The position numbers were made by a program, and so were the translations under genes. From Butyrivibrio fibrisolvens (GTDB lineage Bacteria; Bacillota; Clostridia; Lachnospirales; Lachnospiraceae): 64,000 nt of DNA. Within the stretch, counting starts at the first letter, position 1. Every line of letters begins with the position of its first letter. A model generated the notes under the pieces. The model was not told where the DNA came from, did no database searches, and worked only from the letters and a program-made list of their open reading frames with translations. This document shows positions 23,626-34,600 of the stretch, piece after piece. The DNA is taken from positions 1 to 64,000 of the forward strand of contig NZ_CP146964.1 in the NCBI RefSeq assembly GCF_037113525.1, in the 5' to 3' direction.

Positions 23626-25353
23626 ATGAAGTCAGTATTAAGATATCTCAAGGATTACAAGAAAGAATCGATTCTTGCTCCTTTATTTAAGATGCTTGAA
23701 GCATCCTTTGAGCTTATAGTGCCTCTTGTTATGGCATCTATAATAGATGTTGGTATAAAAAATTCAGACCGTGTGCATATCGTGAAAATGAGTGCAGTGC
23801 TAGTGCTTCTTGGCGCGGTAGGATTATGTGCTGCCATAACTGCTCAGTATTTTGCAGCTAAAGCGGCAACTGGATTTTCTGCAAAGTTAAGACATGCATT
23901 GTTTGAGCACATACAGGATTTTTCTTTTTCCCAAATAGATCTGTTTGGGACAGATACTCTTATTAATAGAATGACAAGTGATATCAATGACGTGCAGGGC
24001 GGAGTTAATATGTTCCTGCGTCTTTTCATGAGATCACCCTTTGTTGTATTTGGCGCAATGATCATGGCTTTTACAGTTGATGTCAAGGCTGCTTTTATTT
24101 TCGTGGTTACGATCCCGCTTCTTTCCATCGTAGTTTTTTTCATATTATTATGGACAATTCCTCTATACAAAGATGTTCAGAACAAGCTCGACAAAGTCAT
24201 GACAAGTACTAGAGAGAATCTTACAGGTGTACGTGTCATAAGAGCGTTTAACAGAGAGGAAAGTGAAAAGAACTTATTTAAAGATAGAAATCAGACTCTT
24301 GATCGTGCTCAGCAGTACGTTGGAGCTATTTCTGGTGTGATGAATCCTTTGACATATCTGATGATTAACGTAGCAACTGTTATCCTTATATACACAGGCG
24401 CTGTCCGCATTGATATTGGAATTCTTACACAGGGTCAGGTGATCGCACTTCTTAATTACATGTCACAGATCCTTATTGAACTTATAAAACTTGCAAATCT
24501 TATAATTCAGATTACTAAGGCCATAGCTTGTGGTAATCGTATAGCGACTGTATTAGAGACTAGAACTGATATGGTAGATGGAACACAAAAGATTAATGTA
24601 GAAAATTCAGAACTGGCCGTTGAATTCGATAATGTCTCACTATTATATGAAAAAGATGGTGAAGCAGTCCTTGAAAACATGAGCTTTTCTGTAAAGAAAG
24701 GCCAGACTGTCGGAATAATCGGTGGTACAGGTAGTGGTAAGACATCTCTTATAAGCCTGATACCCAGATTTTATGATGCTACTTCCGGACAGGTCAGACT
24801 GTTTGGACAAGATGTTAAGCAGTACAGTATCGAGGACCTGAGATCCCATATAGGTATAGTTCTTCAAAAAGCAGAACTTTTCAAGGGAACGATCGCAGAT
24901 AACCTTAAGTGGGGCGATGAGAATGCCAGTATAGATGAAATAAATAAAGCCCTTGATATCTCACAGGCCAGAGAATTTGTTGAACAAAAAAATGGAAAAA
25001 CAGATTTTATGATAGAGCAGAATGGACGAAACCTTTCCGGTGGTCAGAAACAAAGGCTTACTATTGCCAGAGCTCTTATGAAAAAACCAGATATCCTGAT
25101 CCTTGATGATAGTGCTTCAGCTCTTGACTTTGCAACAGATGCAAAGCTTCGCATGGCGATAGCAGAAAATGCAGGAAATATGACAACCTTTATAGTATCT
25201 CAAAGGGCAGCTTCAGTTCAGAATGCGGATCTTATACTTGTTTTGGATGAAGGAAAGATTGCCGGAATGGGAACACACGATAAGCTCCTTGAAGATAATG
25301 AAGTATATCAGGAAATATACTATTCACAGTTCCCTAAAGAAGATGTTATGTGA
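23626..25353 (+). CDS. ABC exporter half-transporter with degenerate ATP site (subunit 1)
   Basis: This is a 575-residue type IV ABC exporter subunit: six membrane helices in residues about 15-300, then a nucleotide-binding domain with Walker A GGTGSGKTS, signature LSGGQKQR and Walker B ILILDD. The residue after Walker B is Asp instead of the catalytic Glu (LDDSASALD), and the switch histidine is replaced by Gln (VSQRAAS). Its partner at 25449 has the canonical versions. That is the arrangement of heterodimeric exporters such as BmrCD, LmrCD and TM287/288, which export drugs, lipids or peptides. GGAGA lies 6-10 nt before the ATG at 23626. A TTG upstream in the same frame overlaps that ribosome site and is unlikely to be used. 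Confidence 0.88.
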   Translation: MKSVLRYLKDYKKESILAPLFKMLEASFELIVPLVMASIIDVGIKNSDRVHIVKMSAVLVLLGAVGLCAAITAQYFAAKAATGFSAKLRHALFEHIQDFSFSQIDLFGTDTLINRMTSDINDVQGGVNMFLRLFMRSPFVVFGAMIMAFTVDVKAAFIFVVTIPLLSIVVFFILLWTIPLYKDVQNKLDKVMTSTRENLTGVRVIRAFNREESEKNLFKDRNQTLDRAQQYVGAISGVMNPLTYLMINVATVILIYTGAVRIDIGILTQGQVIALLNYMSQILIELIKLANLIIQITKAIACGNRIATVLETRTDMVDGTQKINVENSELAVEFDNVSLLYEKDGEAVLENMSFSVKKGQTVGIIGGTGSGKTSLISLIPRFYDATSGQVRLFGQDVKQYSIEDLRSHIGIVLQKAELFKGTIADNLKWGDENASIDEINKALDISQAREFVEQKNGKTDFMIEQNGRNLSGGQKQRLTIARALMKKPDILILDDSASALDFATDAKLRMAIAENAGNMTTFIVSQRAASVQNADLILVLDEGKIAGMGTHDKLLEDNEVYQEIYYSQFPKEDVM

Positions 25354-25420
25354 AAATGTCGTACTGTATACCGATCAGACAGATAGCTTAGGTGAATGCG
25401 ATAACAGTAACTATTTAAAA

Positions 25421-25438
25421 GAAGTGACAAAAAGTCAT
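25421..25438 (+). repeat. Partial copy of the hairpin element's 3' block
   Basis: GAAGTGACAAAAAGTCAT is identical to 1623-1640, and the preceding CTATTTAAA also matches with a short gap. The opposite stem arm is missing here, so this looks like a decayed copy or a chance retention between the two ABC genes. Confidence 0.35.
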
Positions 25439-25448
25439 GAGGTTTAAC

Positions 25449-27215
25449 ATGAATAAAAGAAAAGAAAAAGCTAATCAGAAAGAGATTATAAAAAAGGTCT
25501 TTAAATATATTAAAAGATATAGGATATACTTGTATATTTCTTTGATACTTTCATTTGTAACAGTATTGCTAACTTTATATATTCCAAAGCTTACCGGACA
25601 GGCTGTGGATTACATGTTTGGCCCCTCCCAGGTTGATTTCAAGGGAGTGTTCAAAATAATAACAATCATTATTGTATCCACTGTGATCATCAGTATTGGT
25701 CAGTGGCTTATCAATCTTTGCAATAACAAGATGACCTATCACGTTGTTAGAGATATAAGAAATGATGCATTTACCAAGATACAGGAAATGCCACTTTCAT
25801 ATATAGATTCACATCCATATGGAGAAATTGAAAGTAAGATTATTAATGATGCAGCCCAGTTCGCTGACGGACTTCTTATGGGATTCACACAGTTTTTCTC
25901 AGGAATAGTTACTATTATCGGAACCCTTGTGTTCATGCTTACAGTTAATATAGGAATTACGGTTGTTGTAGTTGCTATAACACCTCTGTCATTCCTGGTT
26001 GCAGGTTTTATTTCAAAAAGAACCTTTCAGATGTTCAAAGAACAGTCTCAGATCCGTGGACAGCAGACCGGACTTATCAATGAGATGATCGAAGGACAGC
26101 GAGTTGTAAAAGCCTTCAACCAAAAAGACAATGTAATGGCCAGATTCGATGTTATAAATGATAAACTGAGGGATAAGTCTTTAAGAGCAACCTTCTTTTC
26201 ATCTATAACAAATCCATCTACCAGGTTCATCAACAGCCTTGTATATACAGGTGTAGGAATATTTGGAGCATTATCAGTTGTATCAGGCAGAATGAGCGTA
26301 GGACAACTTACTGCTTTCCTGTCCTATTCAAATCAGTATACAAAACCCTTTAATGAAATATCAGGCGTTATCACTGAACTTCAGAATGCTATTGCATGTG
26401 CAGCCAGTATCTTTGCATTTATAGAAGAAAAGAGCGAGATTCCGGACAAGGAAGATGCTATTTCACCTGATCACTTTGAAGGAAATATCAAGATCGATAA
26501 TATAAGCTTTTCGTATGTCGAAGGACAGAAGCTTATCGAGAATTTTGATCTTGATGTAGCTCCGGGACAAAACGTTGCTATCGTTGGTCCTACAGGATGT
26601 GGCAAGACCACTCTTATAAACCTTCTTATGAGATTTTATGATGTCAACAAAGGAGCAATACTTGTTGACGGAACAGATATAAAAGATATAACAAGAGGGT
26701 CACTTCGAAATGGCTATGGTATGGTCCTTCAGGAGACATGGCTTAAATCCGGGACAATAAGAGAAAATATCACCATGGGTAATCCTGATATATCAGAAGA
26801 GGATATGATAAAGATTGCCAAGATCTGCCATATAAACTCTTTTATTCAAAGGCTTCCTAAGAAGTACGATACAGTGATAACAGAAAACGGTGAAGAGTTC
26901 TCCCAGGGCCAGAGGCAGCTTATGTGTATTGCCAGAGTAATGATGAGTAAGCCTTCCATGATGATCCTTGATGAAGCAACTTCTTCCATCGATACCAGAA
27001 CAGAAATGAAGATCCAGGATGCATTCAACGCAATGATGGAAGGAAGGACAAGCTTTGTAGTAGCCCACAGACTCAGTACTATCAGAAATGCTGACATAAT
27101 CCTTGTTATGAACAGTGGAAATATTGTAGAAATGGGAAATCACAATGAACTTATGAAAAAGAAAGGCTTCTACTACGACCTTTACATGAGTCAATTTCTC
27201 GGAAAAGCTATTTAA
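25449..27215 (+). CDS. ABC exporter half-transporter with catalytic ATP site (subunit 2)
   Basis: This 588-residue partner of the preceding gene has six membrane helices (about 20-310) and a nucleotide-binding domain with Walker A GPTGCGKTT, Walker B MMILDEATSSID (catalytic Glu present) and switch His in VAHRLST. Its signature motif reads FSQGQRQ rather than LSGGQ. In heterodimers the catalytic site is formed by this Walker B and the canonical LSGGQ of subunit 1, so the motif distribution is exactly complementary. Start at 25449 with GAGG 6 nt upstream. The alternative ATG at 25437 lacks a ribosome site. The 95-bp gap between subunits contains an 18-nt match to the hairpin element at 1623-1640. 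Confidence 0.88.
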   Translation: MNKRKEKANQKEIIKKVFKYIKRYRIYLYISLILSFVTVLLTLYIPKLTGQAVDYMFGPSQVDFKGVFKIITIIIVSTVIISIGQWLINLCNNKMTYHVVRDIRNDAFTKIQEMPLSYIDSHPYGEIESKIINDAAQFADGLLMGFTQFFSGIVTIIGTLVFMLTVNIGITVVVVAITPLSFLVAGFISKRTFQMFKEQSQIRGQQTGLINEMIEGQRVVKAFNQKDNVMARFDVINDKLRDKSLRATFFSSITNPSTRFINSLVYTGVGIFGALSVVSGRMSVGQLTAFLSYSNQYTKPFNEISGVITELQNAIACAASIFAFIEEKSEIPDKEDAISPDHFEGNIKIDNISFSYVEGQKLIENFDLDVAPGQNVAIVGPTGCGKTTLINLLMRFYDVNKGAILVDGTDIKDITRGSLRNGYGMVLQETWLKSGTIRENITMGNPDISEEDMIKIAKICHINSFIQRLPKKYDTVITENGEEFSQGQRQLMCIARVMMSKPSMMILDEATSSIDTRTEMKIQDAFNAMMEGRTSFVVAHRLSTIRNADIILVMNSGNIVEMGNHNELMKKKGFYYDLYMSQFLGKAI

Positions 27216-27345
27216 TACTATCTTTTTGGACTATTTTAATGCGGTAAAGTATTGAAAATAATTCGAAATATGAGATAATGGTAATTGTAATGCGAACTAG
27301 GAAATTCAGAATATCTACAACCAGTAAAAAAGGAGTTATGGGAAA

Positions 27346-27816
27346 ATGACTTATGAAGAATTGGTAAAAGAGGTAAAGAAGAATTATGGTGCGCTAGATG
27401 CCAGTGGTATTAAAGAGCATGTAGCAGTTCAGTTCAATATCGAAGGCGAAGCTGAAGGAGCTTTCTATGTTGAGATATCTGACAGCAATGTTGATGTTGA
27501 ACCATTTGAGTATTTTGACAGAGATGCAGTTGTAACAACAAGTGCTGACGTAGCTCTTAGCTTATCATCCAAGAAGCTTGCGCTTAAAGATGCATATAAC
27601 GATGAAACTGCAAAAGTATGGGGAGATCTTGATAAGATCCTTTATGCATTTGAGCAGCTTTCAGTAAAAGCAGAGGAGCCTAAGAAGGCAGCTGCTCCTA
27701 AGAAAGCGGCAGCTAAAAAACCAGCTGCTAAGAAAACTACAGCAAAGAAGACTACTACAACTAAGAAGTCTACCAAGAAGACAACAGAGAAGAAAACTGT
27801 AGCAGCTGCAAAATAA
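27346..27816 (+). CDS. SCP2-like domain protein with histone H1-like basic tail
   Basis: The 156-residue protein has two parts. Residues 1-108 (MTYEELVKEVKKNYGALDAS...VAVQFNIEGEAEGAFYVEI...LYAFEQLSV) resemble the SCP2 sterol-carrier fold that binds lipids in a hydrophobic tunnel. Residues 110-156 are almost only Lys, Ala and Thr (KKAAAKKPAAKKTTAKK) and resemble the tails of bacterial histone H1-like proteins, which bind DNA or other polyanions. The gene has AAGGAG before the ATG and its own terminator. The combination suggests a lipid-binding-type domain tethered to nucleoid or RNA. Function is not known. Confidence 0.7.
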   Translation: MTYEELVKEVKKNYGALDASGIKEHVAVQFNIEGEAEGAFYVEISDSNVDVEPFEYFDRDAVVTTSADVALSLSSKKLALKDAYNDETAKVWGDLDKILYAFEQLSVKAEEPKKAAAPKKAAAKKPAAKKTTAKKTTTTKKSTKKTTEKKTVAAAK

Positions 27817-27856
27817 TAACTTGTGTTATTGTATAGATATTGTGTTCAAGCGGATG

Positions 27857-27896
27857 AAAGACCGGAATCGAATTTTTCGATTCCGGTCTTTTTTAT
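27857..27896 (+). terminator. Rho-independent terminator
   Basis: AAAGACCGGAATCG pairs with CGATTCCGGTCTTTT around AATTTTT, followed by a T run. Confidence 0.88.
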
Positions 27897-27916
27897 GAAT
27901 AAGTTTTAATTATGTT

Positions 27917-28417
27917 TTATATTGACTGAATCCATGTATCAAGATCTTTTTCTGAAATTGCCATTTTATTCAGATTTTCAGCATCAAATTGGATTGAATT
28001 TGGATTTAATATCTTTGTCGTCTTGCACTGTTTCTCAAGATCAGAAAGGGAATGACCTTCATATCCGCCATATGTAACAAACGGGATAACTGTCTTGCCT
28101 GAAAGATCATACTGATCAAGAAATGCTGAAACGGCGGGCGCTATAGTAAACCACCATGTTGGAGAACCAATAATGATTCTGTTATAACTCATAATATCGT
28201 GGACAAGAGGTTTAATCTTGGGTCTGTAACCACTTTCAACTTCCTCTTTGCCTTGAGCCATAATATCATCAAAGGAACCTGTATACTCATTGATTGTATC
28301 AATGGCTTCAATATCATAAGACTTTATATCGGCAATACGCTTGGCGATTTTCTTTGTATTCCCCATGCTCTGTGAATAATATAGTACAAGTGTTTTCGCT
28401 TTTCTATGAAAAAACAT
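27917..28417 (-). CDS. Flavodoxin family protein
   Basis: Flavodoxins carry FMN and shuttle electrons in the cytoplasm. The 166-residue protein has the FMN phosphate loop near the N-terminus (VLYYSQSMGNTKKIAKRI), the isoalloxazine loop GSPTWWFTIAPAVSAFLDQY and VTYGGYEGHSL at the second flavin loop. This set is typical of the flavodoxin_4-like group annotated in Clostridia. AAAGG precedes the ATG. It diverges from the giant pectinase gene, and the 280-bp gap between them contains the regulatory palindrome at 28651. Confidence 0.85.
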   Translation of the reverse strand: MFFHRKAKTLVLYYSQSMGNTKKIAKRIADIKSYDIEAIDTINEYTGSFDDIMAQGKEEVESGYRPKIKPLVHDIMSYNRIIIGSPTWWFTIAPAVSAFLDQYDLSGKTVIPFVTYGGYEGHSLSDLEKQCKTTKILNPNSIQFDAENLNKMAISEKDLDTWIQSI

Positions 28418-28627
28418 ATCGAACCTTTCTGAAAAAAGTAGATCAGATTAAGTTTAATAAGGCTGTATATTAGAAAAAAACATAAATCCCTATACATTTT
28501 ATAATAATATCTTTTAATTGCAAAGAGAAAAGGAAAAATGGCTAAATAAAGATGGAGCATTTTGTAAGAAGTTACAAAAATACACTTTAACTACATTTAT
28601 ATCTGTTAATATTGACCAATCTATGTT

Positions 28628-28664
28628 TATAATAATCTTACCTAATTCTATGTAAACGTTTACA
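28628..28664 (+). promoter_or_regulatory. -10 box and LacI/CcpA-type operator of the pectinase gene
   Basis: TATAAT at 28628-28633 (weak TGTTAA 18 nt upstream) is followed by a perfect 14-bp palindrome TGTAAACGTTTACA at 28651-28664. That is the pattern bound by LacI/GalR-family regulators and close to catabolite-responsive cre sites. Lying just after the likely transcription start, it would act as a repressor site. Confidence 0.55.
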
Positions 28665-28697
28665 ATTCCAAAAATCAACTGAATAGGGGAGGGTATA

Positions 28698-31600
28698 ATG
28701 AAAAAATCCACAAAAGGTAAGATTTTATCTGCTTTAATGGGCATTCCATTAGTGACCGTTATGGCTACATCTTCTTTATTACCGGGAACATCTTTTGTTT
28801 CTAATGCAGAAGAACCCGAGCAGACAGCAACTTCGCCTTCAGATCATGACACCGAAACAGGAAATGAAGATGATGCTGAAATTAAAAATGAAGGCATAGA
28901 CAGTACAGAAGAAATAGTCGCTGATGAAACAACCACTGAAGAGGGTGCCTCTGAAGATGCAGTCACTGGAGAGACAACCTCTGAAGAAACGGCTTCTGAA
29001 GAAACAGAAGAAGTATCTTCTGAAGAAGTAGACGCTAAAGAAACAGAAGAAGCATCTTCTGATCAGGATACCGAATCAGATAAAGAAGAAAAAATAGAGG
29101 AGGATGATATACAGGTATATCTTGCAGAAGGAGCGCCTTCAAATGCCCAGGATGGATACGAGCATGAATATGAGGTCTGGGATTTTGCAGGTGATTATCT
29201 GGCTGATACCGATAATGTCTCATATAATAACAATTTATCTGTTGAAACTATCAACGGTTTATATGGAGAGTCTGTTACAGCAGGATCAACAGGCGTAACT
29301 CTTGGCAGCTTTGATACTGTAACAGGACTTTCTTTTTATAGTGCCAAGACCAATAACAGATTGAGATCAACTAATGAGAATATCTCCAGATATGATGATA
29401 AGAATAAGACAGATGCATCCGGAAACACTTATAGAGGATTTATATATTCAAACAGTGGAAGCACAAATACTACCGGTCTTAAGATTGAGAGCCTGGGCGC
29501 TGGTGATATCGTATATGTGATGGCAGGTTCTAATGGTAATGCAGCTACCTATGCATGGGGCAGGAATCTGGATGATGAGCCTATTCAGAGCGTAAAGTAT
29601 AACAAAACAGCAGGAGTAGAGGAGCTTATCTTCTACGTGCCTGAAGGCGGTGATTATTACCTTTGGTGCCTGGATGAAAAGCTCGTTGTAGCCAGAGTAT
29701 ATATAGAAAGAGCAAATGAGGTAACAGTAACAGGTGATATCGATACGCCATCCGATTTTACAGCAGATGACGCTGAGCTTGTTTTCACACAGTTATCGCC
29801 GGATGGAAATAAGATCAGAACTGTTACAACAGAAGTTGAGGAAAATGCCGGTTCTTATTCATACAGCGTAGTGCTTGATAAAATGTATGACTATACAGTA
29901 GAACTGACAGGCGCCAACGGATTTGTTATAGACTCAACAAAGTTAACAGATGGTCTTATATCCATAGATAATATATCTGATAATAATCTTTCTGTAGATC
30001 TTACTGTATCAAAGGTTAATGTTGTTACAGTAAAAGGACAGTTCAAAAATTTGCCAGCAGATAAAGTAGACGCTCTTGAACTAACGATAACAAATCATGA
30101 CGAAGACAGACCATACACACCTGTTCTTACAAAAACAAAAGATACAAATCTGTTTACACTTGAGCTGGAGAGCGGACAGCTTTATGATCTTGAGGCATCA
30201 GGTGTTGACGATTATGAACTTGAGACACAGACGATAACAGCAGATGAAGATGGAACTATGGATATAGTATTTAAAGCCAAAGATACACACATGGTAAATA
30301 TTACTGTATCAGGCCCATCTGAAGCTGAGTTATCAGAACTTTCTCTTACATTAACTATTTTAAAGACTCCGATCACAGGTGAGCTTGACTCCTATAGTTA
30401 TAGCTTTACAGGTCAGGATGTCATCGATGGAGCAATTGCACTTCGAGATGGTCAGTATCACGTAGAAGCAGCGCTTCCAGGATATGAGATGGCACTTACA
30501 TCTGATATCAAAGTAAATGGAGAAGACACATCTAAAGAAATCGTAATGAAGAAAGCTTCTGAAGAGAGTAAAATAGCCTATTCAGAAATAATAACAGTTG
30601 GTACGGATAAGGATTATAAGACTATAAGTGATGCTATTGAAGCTATCCGTCATATGGAAAGAGATGATAGCCAGAGAGTAACTATCAAGATTGATCCAGG
30701 TAATTATCAGGAGATGCTTATAGTCGATGTGGATAACGTATCTTTGGTCAACGCAGCCGGAGATGACGCCAGCATAGAACTGGCAGATTCCGGCGTATCT
30801 GTTTCTGATAAAGCAGTAAGGATCACATCATATTATGGTCATGGATATACATACTATTCTATGGGAGAGGATTACAGATATGATGAAGAGGTACTGAAGG
30901 TTAATCAGGAAAATGGATATCCTTCAGTTACAAACCCGGGATCCGGAACAGCAACAATGTGGAATGCAACAGTATACGTTAATGCTGATGGATTCGAAGC
31001 AGAAGGGATCATATTTGAAAACTCTTTTAACCAGTATGTATCAGAACTTGCAGCAGAAGATACAATTGTGGCTATGGAAGGAGCTAAAGAAGGCTCTGAT
31101 GGAACAAGAAATGACCTTGAAAAGGGAAGCACAGTTGTACAGCAGAAATCTTATGTAGAAAGAGCATCAGCTCTGGCTCTTGGCAATAATCTTTCAGATA
31201 TTGTGTTTACTAATTGTAAAGTAGTAGGCCGTCAGGATACTTTATATGGCGGAAAAATGACTTATGCTGAGTTCAACAACTGCGAAATCTACGGTGCTGT
31301 AGACTACATATTTGGCGGAATGACAGCAATATTCTACCAGTGCGAACTTAAATTTAATACAACTGATAACAAGAACGATGTGGGATATATTACTGCCGCT
31401 CAGCAGTCATCAGGCCGTGGTTATCTGATGTATGAATGCCACATAACAAGTGTAGAAGCAGGAACAGATGTAGACAGCAAATATTATAGCTATACAACAA
31501 GTAAACCCGGTTATTTTGGAAGACCATGGCAGGCTAATACCAGTGAGGTAGTATTCTATAATACAACGATTGATGAATGTGACAGTACCCTTGCCTCCAC

Positions 31601-34600
31601 ATATGGAAGCAGCTCTCTTATCCAGCCTGCAGGATGGCTTAATTCTCTCGGCGGCGAGGCGCAGATGTACGAATACGGAACCACAGAGTCATCAGGAGTA
31701 GATAATTCATCTGCAAGAATTGCCTCGTGGACAACATGGACCACTTCTGACAGCGTACTCACAACCCCTTATTTGGCCGATGGTACAAAAATAACACTTG
31801 ATGCGTTTAGAAAAAATAAATCGGGAGATACAGATCATGCATGGGATTTTTCAACTTATGGATCTTCAATTTCAACTGATTATAATACAGCAAGTGTTAG
31901 TGCAGATGGCACTATAACAGTTTCGTCTACTAATGGAAAAGGAAAGCTTGTTCCAGCTTCCACTGATGGCCTTGCTTTCTACTATGTAACAATTGATGCA
32001 GCAAACGAGAACTTTACACTGGAAGCCGACATTGCTGTTGACAGCTGGAAGTTATCCAATGGTCAGGAAGGCTTTGGAATCATGGCAGCTGATGCTGTTG
32101 GTATAAACGGTGATACATCTACATTCTGGAACAACTCATACATGCTATCTGCTACCAAGGTTTCATATACAGGTGATAACGGCAATACATATACCATGAA
32201 AATAGGTGTAGGAGCGCAGGAAAAGAAAGGTGTTACAGCTGATAATCTTGAAACCATAAAAGGCGGAGACATAAGTGATTTTTCAAGTACAATGTATACA
32301 CTTGAAACCAGTGCAGCTGACGAAGGCCTTGAAGCAGGAACCTATAACATGTGTGGTAATTACACCAACACGTCAGGAATGACAGATGTTTCAACGCTTA
32401 CAACAACCTTCCATATGTCTATAAGAAGAAATAACACAGGTTATGTATTAACATATTCAGATACTGAAGGCAATATAATAGGTTCTAAGCTTTTCTATCA
32501 CCCGGATGAAGGCGATAATCTTACCATGATAGATAAGGATCACATCTATGTAGGATTCTTCGCTGCAAGAAATGCAACGATAAAAGTGACTAACACATCA
32601 CTAACAACAATAAACCCATCTGATGATGATGCAAAAGAAGAACATCCTCTTACATATACCGATCTTGTTGCCGGATTTGAATCTGCAGATTTTGCAAATC
32701 AGCCTTCTTATGAACTTGTATATTATGGCAACGCAGACGGAATTCTTTCAATATCAGATGAAGAAGGAAATGTAGTACTTGAAGAAACAGCGGTAACTGC
32801 TAACAGCAAAACAAAAACAAATGTTACGTTAAAAGCCGGTACAAATACATATGTTGGAACCTTTACACCGGATCCTGAGTTCAGATTTGATACCTATGAA
32901 GTATTAACAACATATGATACCGTAACATTTACCATTACGGTCAATTATGAAAAGGGAGAAAGATACGTATACTATGTAAGTCCAGATGGATCAAAAGATG
33001 CTAAGGGAACCAAAGAAGATCCAATGGATATCTATACTGCTGTAAAAGTAGTTGAACCTGGAGATAAGATTCTTCTTGCAGGAGGAACCTATAATCTTAC
33101 AAGCACAGTTGTAGTAGAAAGAGGAATTGATGGAACCAAAGATCAGCTTATCTATATGATAGCTGATCCGGAATCTAAAGAAAGACCTGTATTTGATTTT
33201 GGAGGAAACTGTGCAGGTATGATACTTGCAAGTGACTACTGGTACTTCCAGGGATTTGATGTAACTAATTCCCAGAATGCTCAAAAGGGTCTGCAGCTTT
33301 CAGGATCATACAATACACTTGATAGTATCCATGCTTACAGAAATGGAAATACAGGTATTCAGGTAAGCCGTTACAAATCAACAGATACCTTTGAAGACTG
33401 GCCTTCATACAACACAATTCTTAACTGCACATCTTTCCTTAATGCAGATGCAGGATATGAAGATGCAGACGGATTTGCAGCAAAGCTTACGGTTGGAGAA
33501 GGTAACGTGTTCGATGGATGTATAGCAGCTTATAATGCAGACGATGGCTGGGATCTATTTGCCAAGGTAGAAACAGGAGCTATAGGTGCAGTAACCATAA
33601 AGAACAGCGTTGCATTTATGAACGGTTATGTTCTTGATGAAGTAGGTAACCTTATAGATGCAGGAAATGGTAACGGATTTAAAATGGGCGGATCTTCTAT
33701 CGCTGGAGGGCATATGCTTATAAATTCTGTAGCTTTCTGTAACAAAGCTAAGGGAATTGATTCAAATAGCTGCCCTGACATTCAGGTTACTAACAGCACA
33801 TCTTATAACAATGGCTCATATAATGTAGCTTTCTATACCAATGATGCTTCAAATACTGCATTTCTTGCAAACGGTGTGATCTCATACAGAAATGATGGAG
33901 GCACAGACGATCAGATCAAGCTTAAAGGCTCACAGGATGAGGCAAACGTATATAACGAATCTAATTACTACATGATAAGCGGATCATCTACTAACACAGA
34001 ATCTGTCACTGTTGATGATTCATGGTTCGTATCAGTAGATGCAGATGCTGCTATCGGTTCTTCAATGACATCGTCATCAAAAGACCTTATCTGCGGCATT
34101 ACGCGTAATGAAGATGGAACCATAAATATGAATGGATTCCTTGTACTTGCAGAATCATCTGGCAAGAACGCAGGAGCTACAGTAGAAGGACAGAATTCTG
34201 AAAAGATTGAAGTACCAACTAGTGAAGCGAATATGTCAAAAGACACTTCAGAGGACCTTGATGGAAAATTTGTAAGAAAATGGTTCAATGTTTATTATCA
34301 GCTCTCTGACGGAACATACCTGACAGGACTTCATAAGATAGAAGGAAACCTTTATTTCTTCTATGAAAGTGGTGCAATGGCAAGAAACACATTCATAACT
34401 GTCTCTGAAAAGACCTATTATTTTGATGATATGGGCCAGGCAGTTAAGGGATTCCTAACATTATGGTTCTTCAATACATACTATTTTGGCGAAGACTTCG
34501 AACTTGAGAATTCAGGTTTCTTTACAGTAGGAGATTTTACCTACTATGCTCGTCAAGATGGAAGAATCGTAAATAATGATTTTGTAAATATAAGTCAGGA

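Noticed and set aside
33968..34288. Minus-strand frames inside the pectinase gene
   Set aside because: Several frames of 60-106 codons are antisense shadows of the long coding region without start signals.
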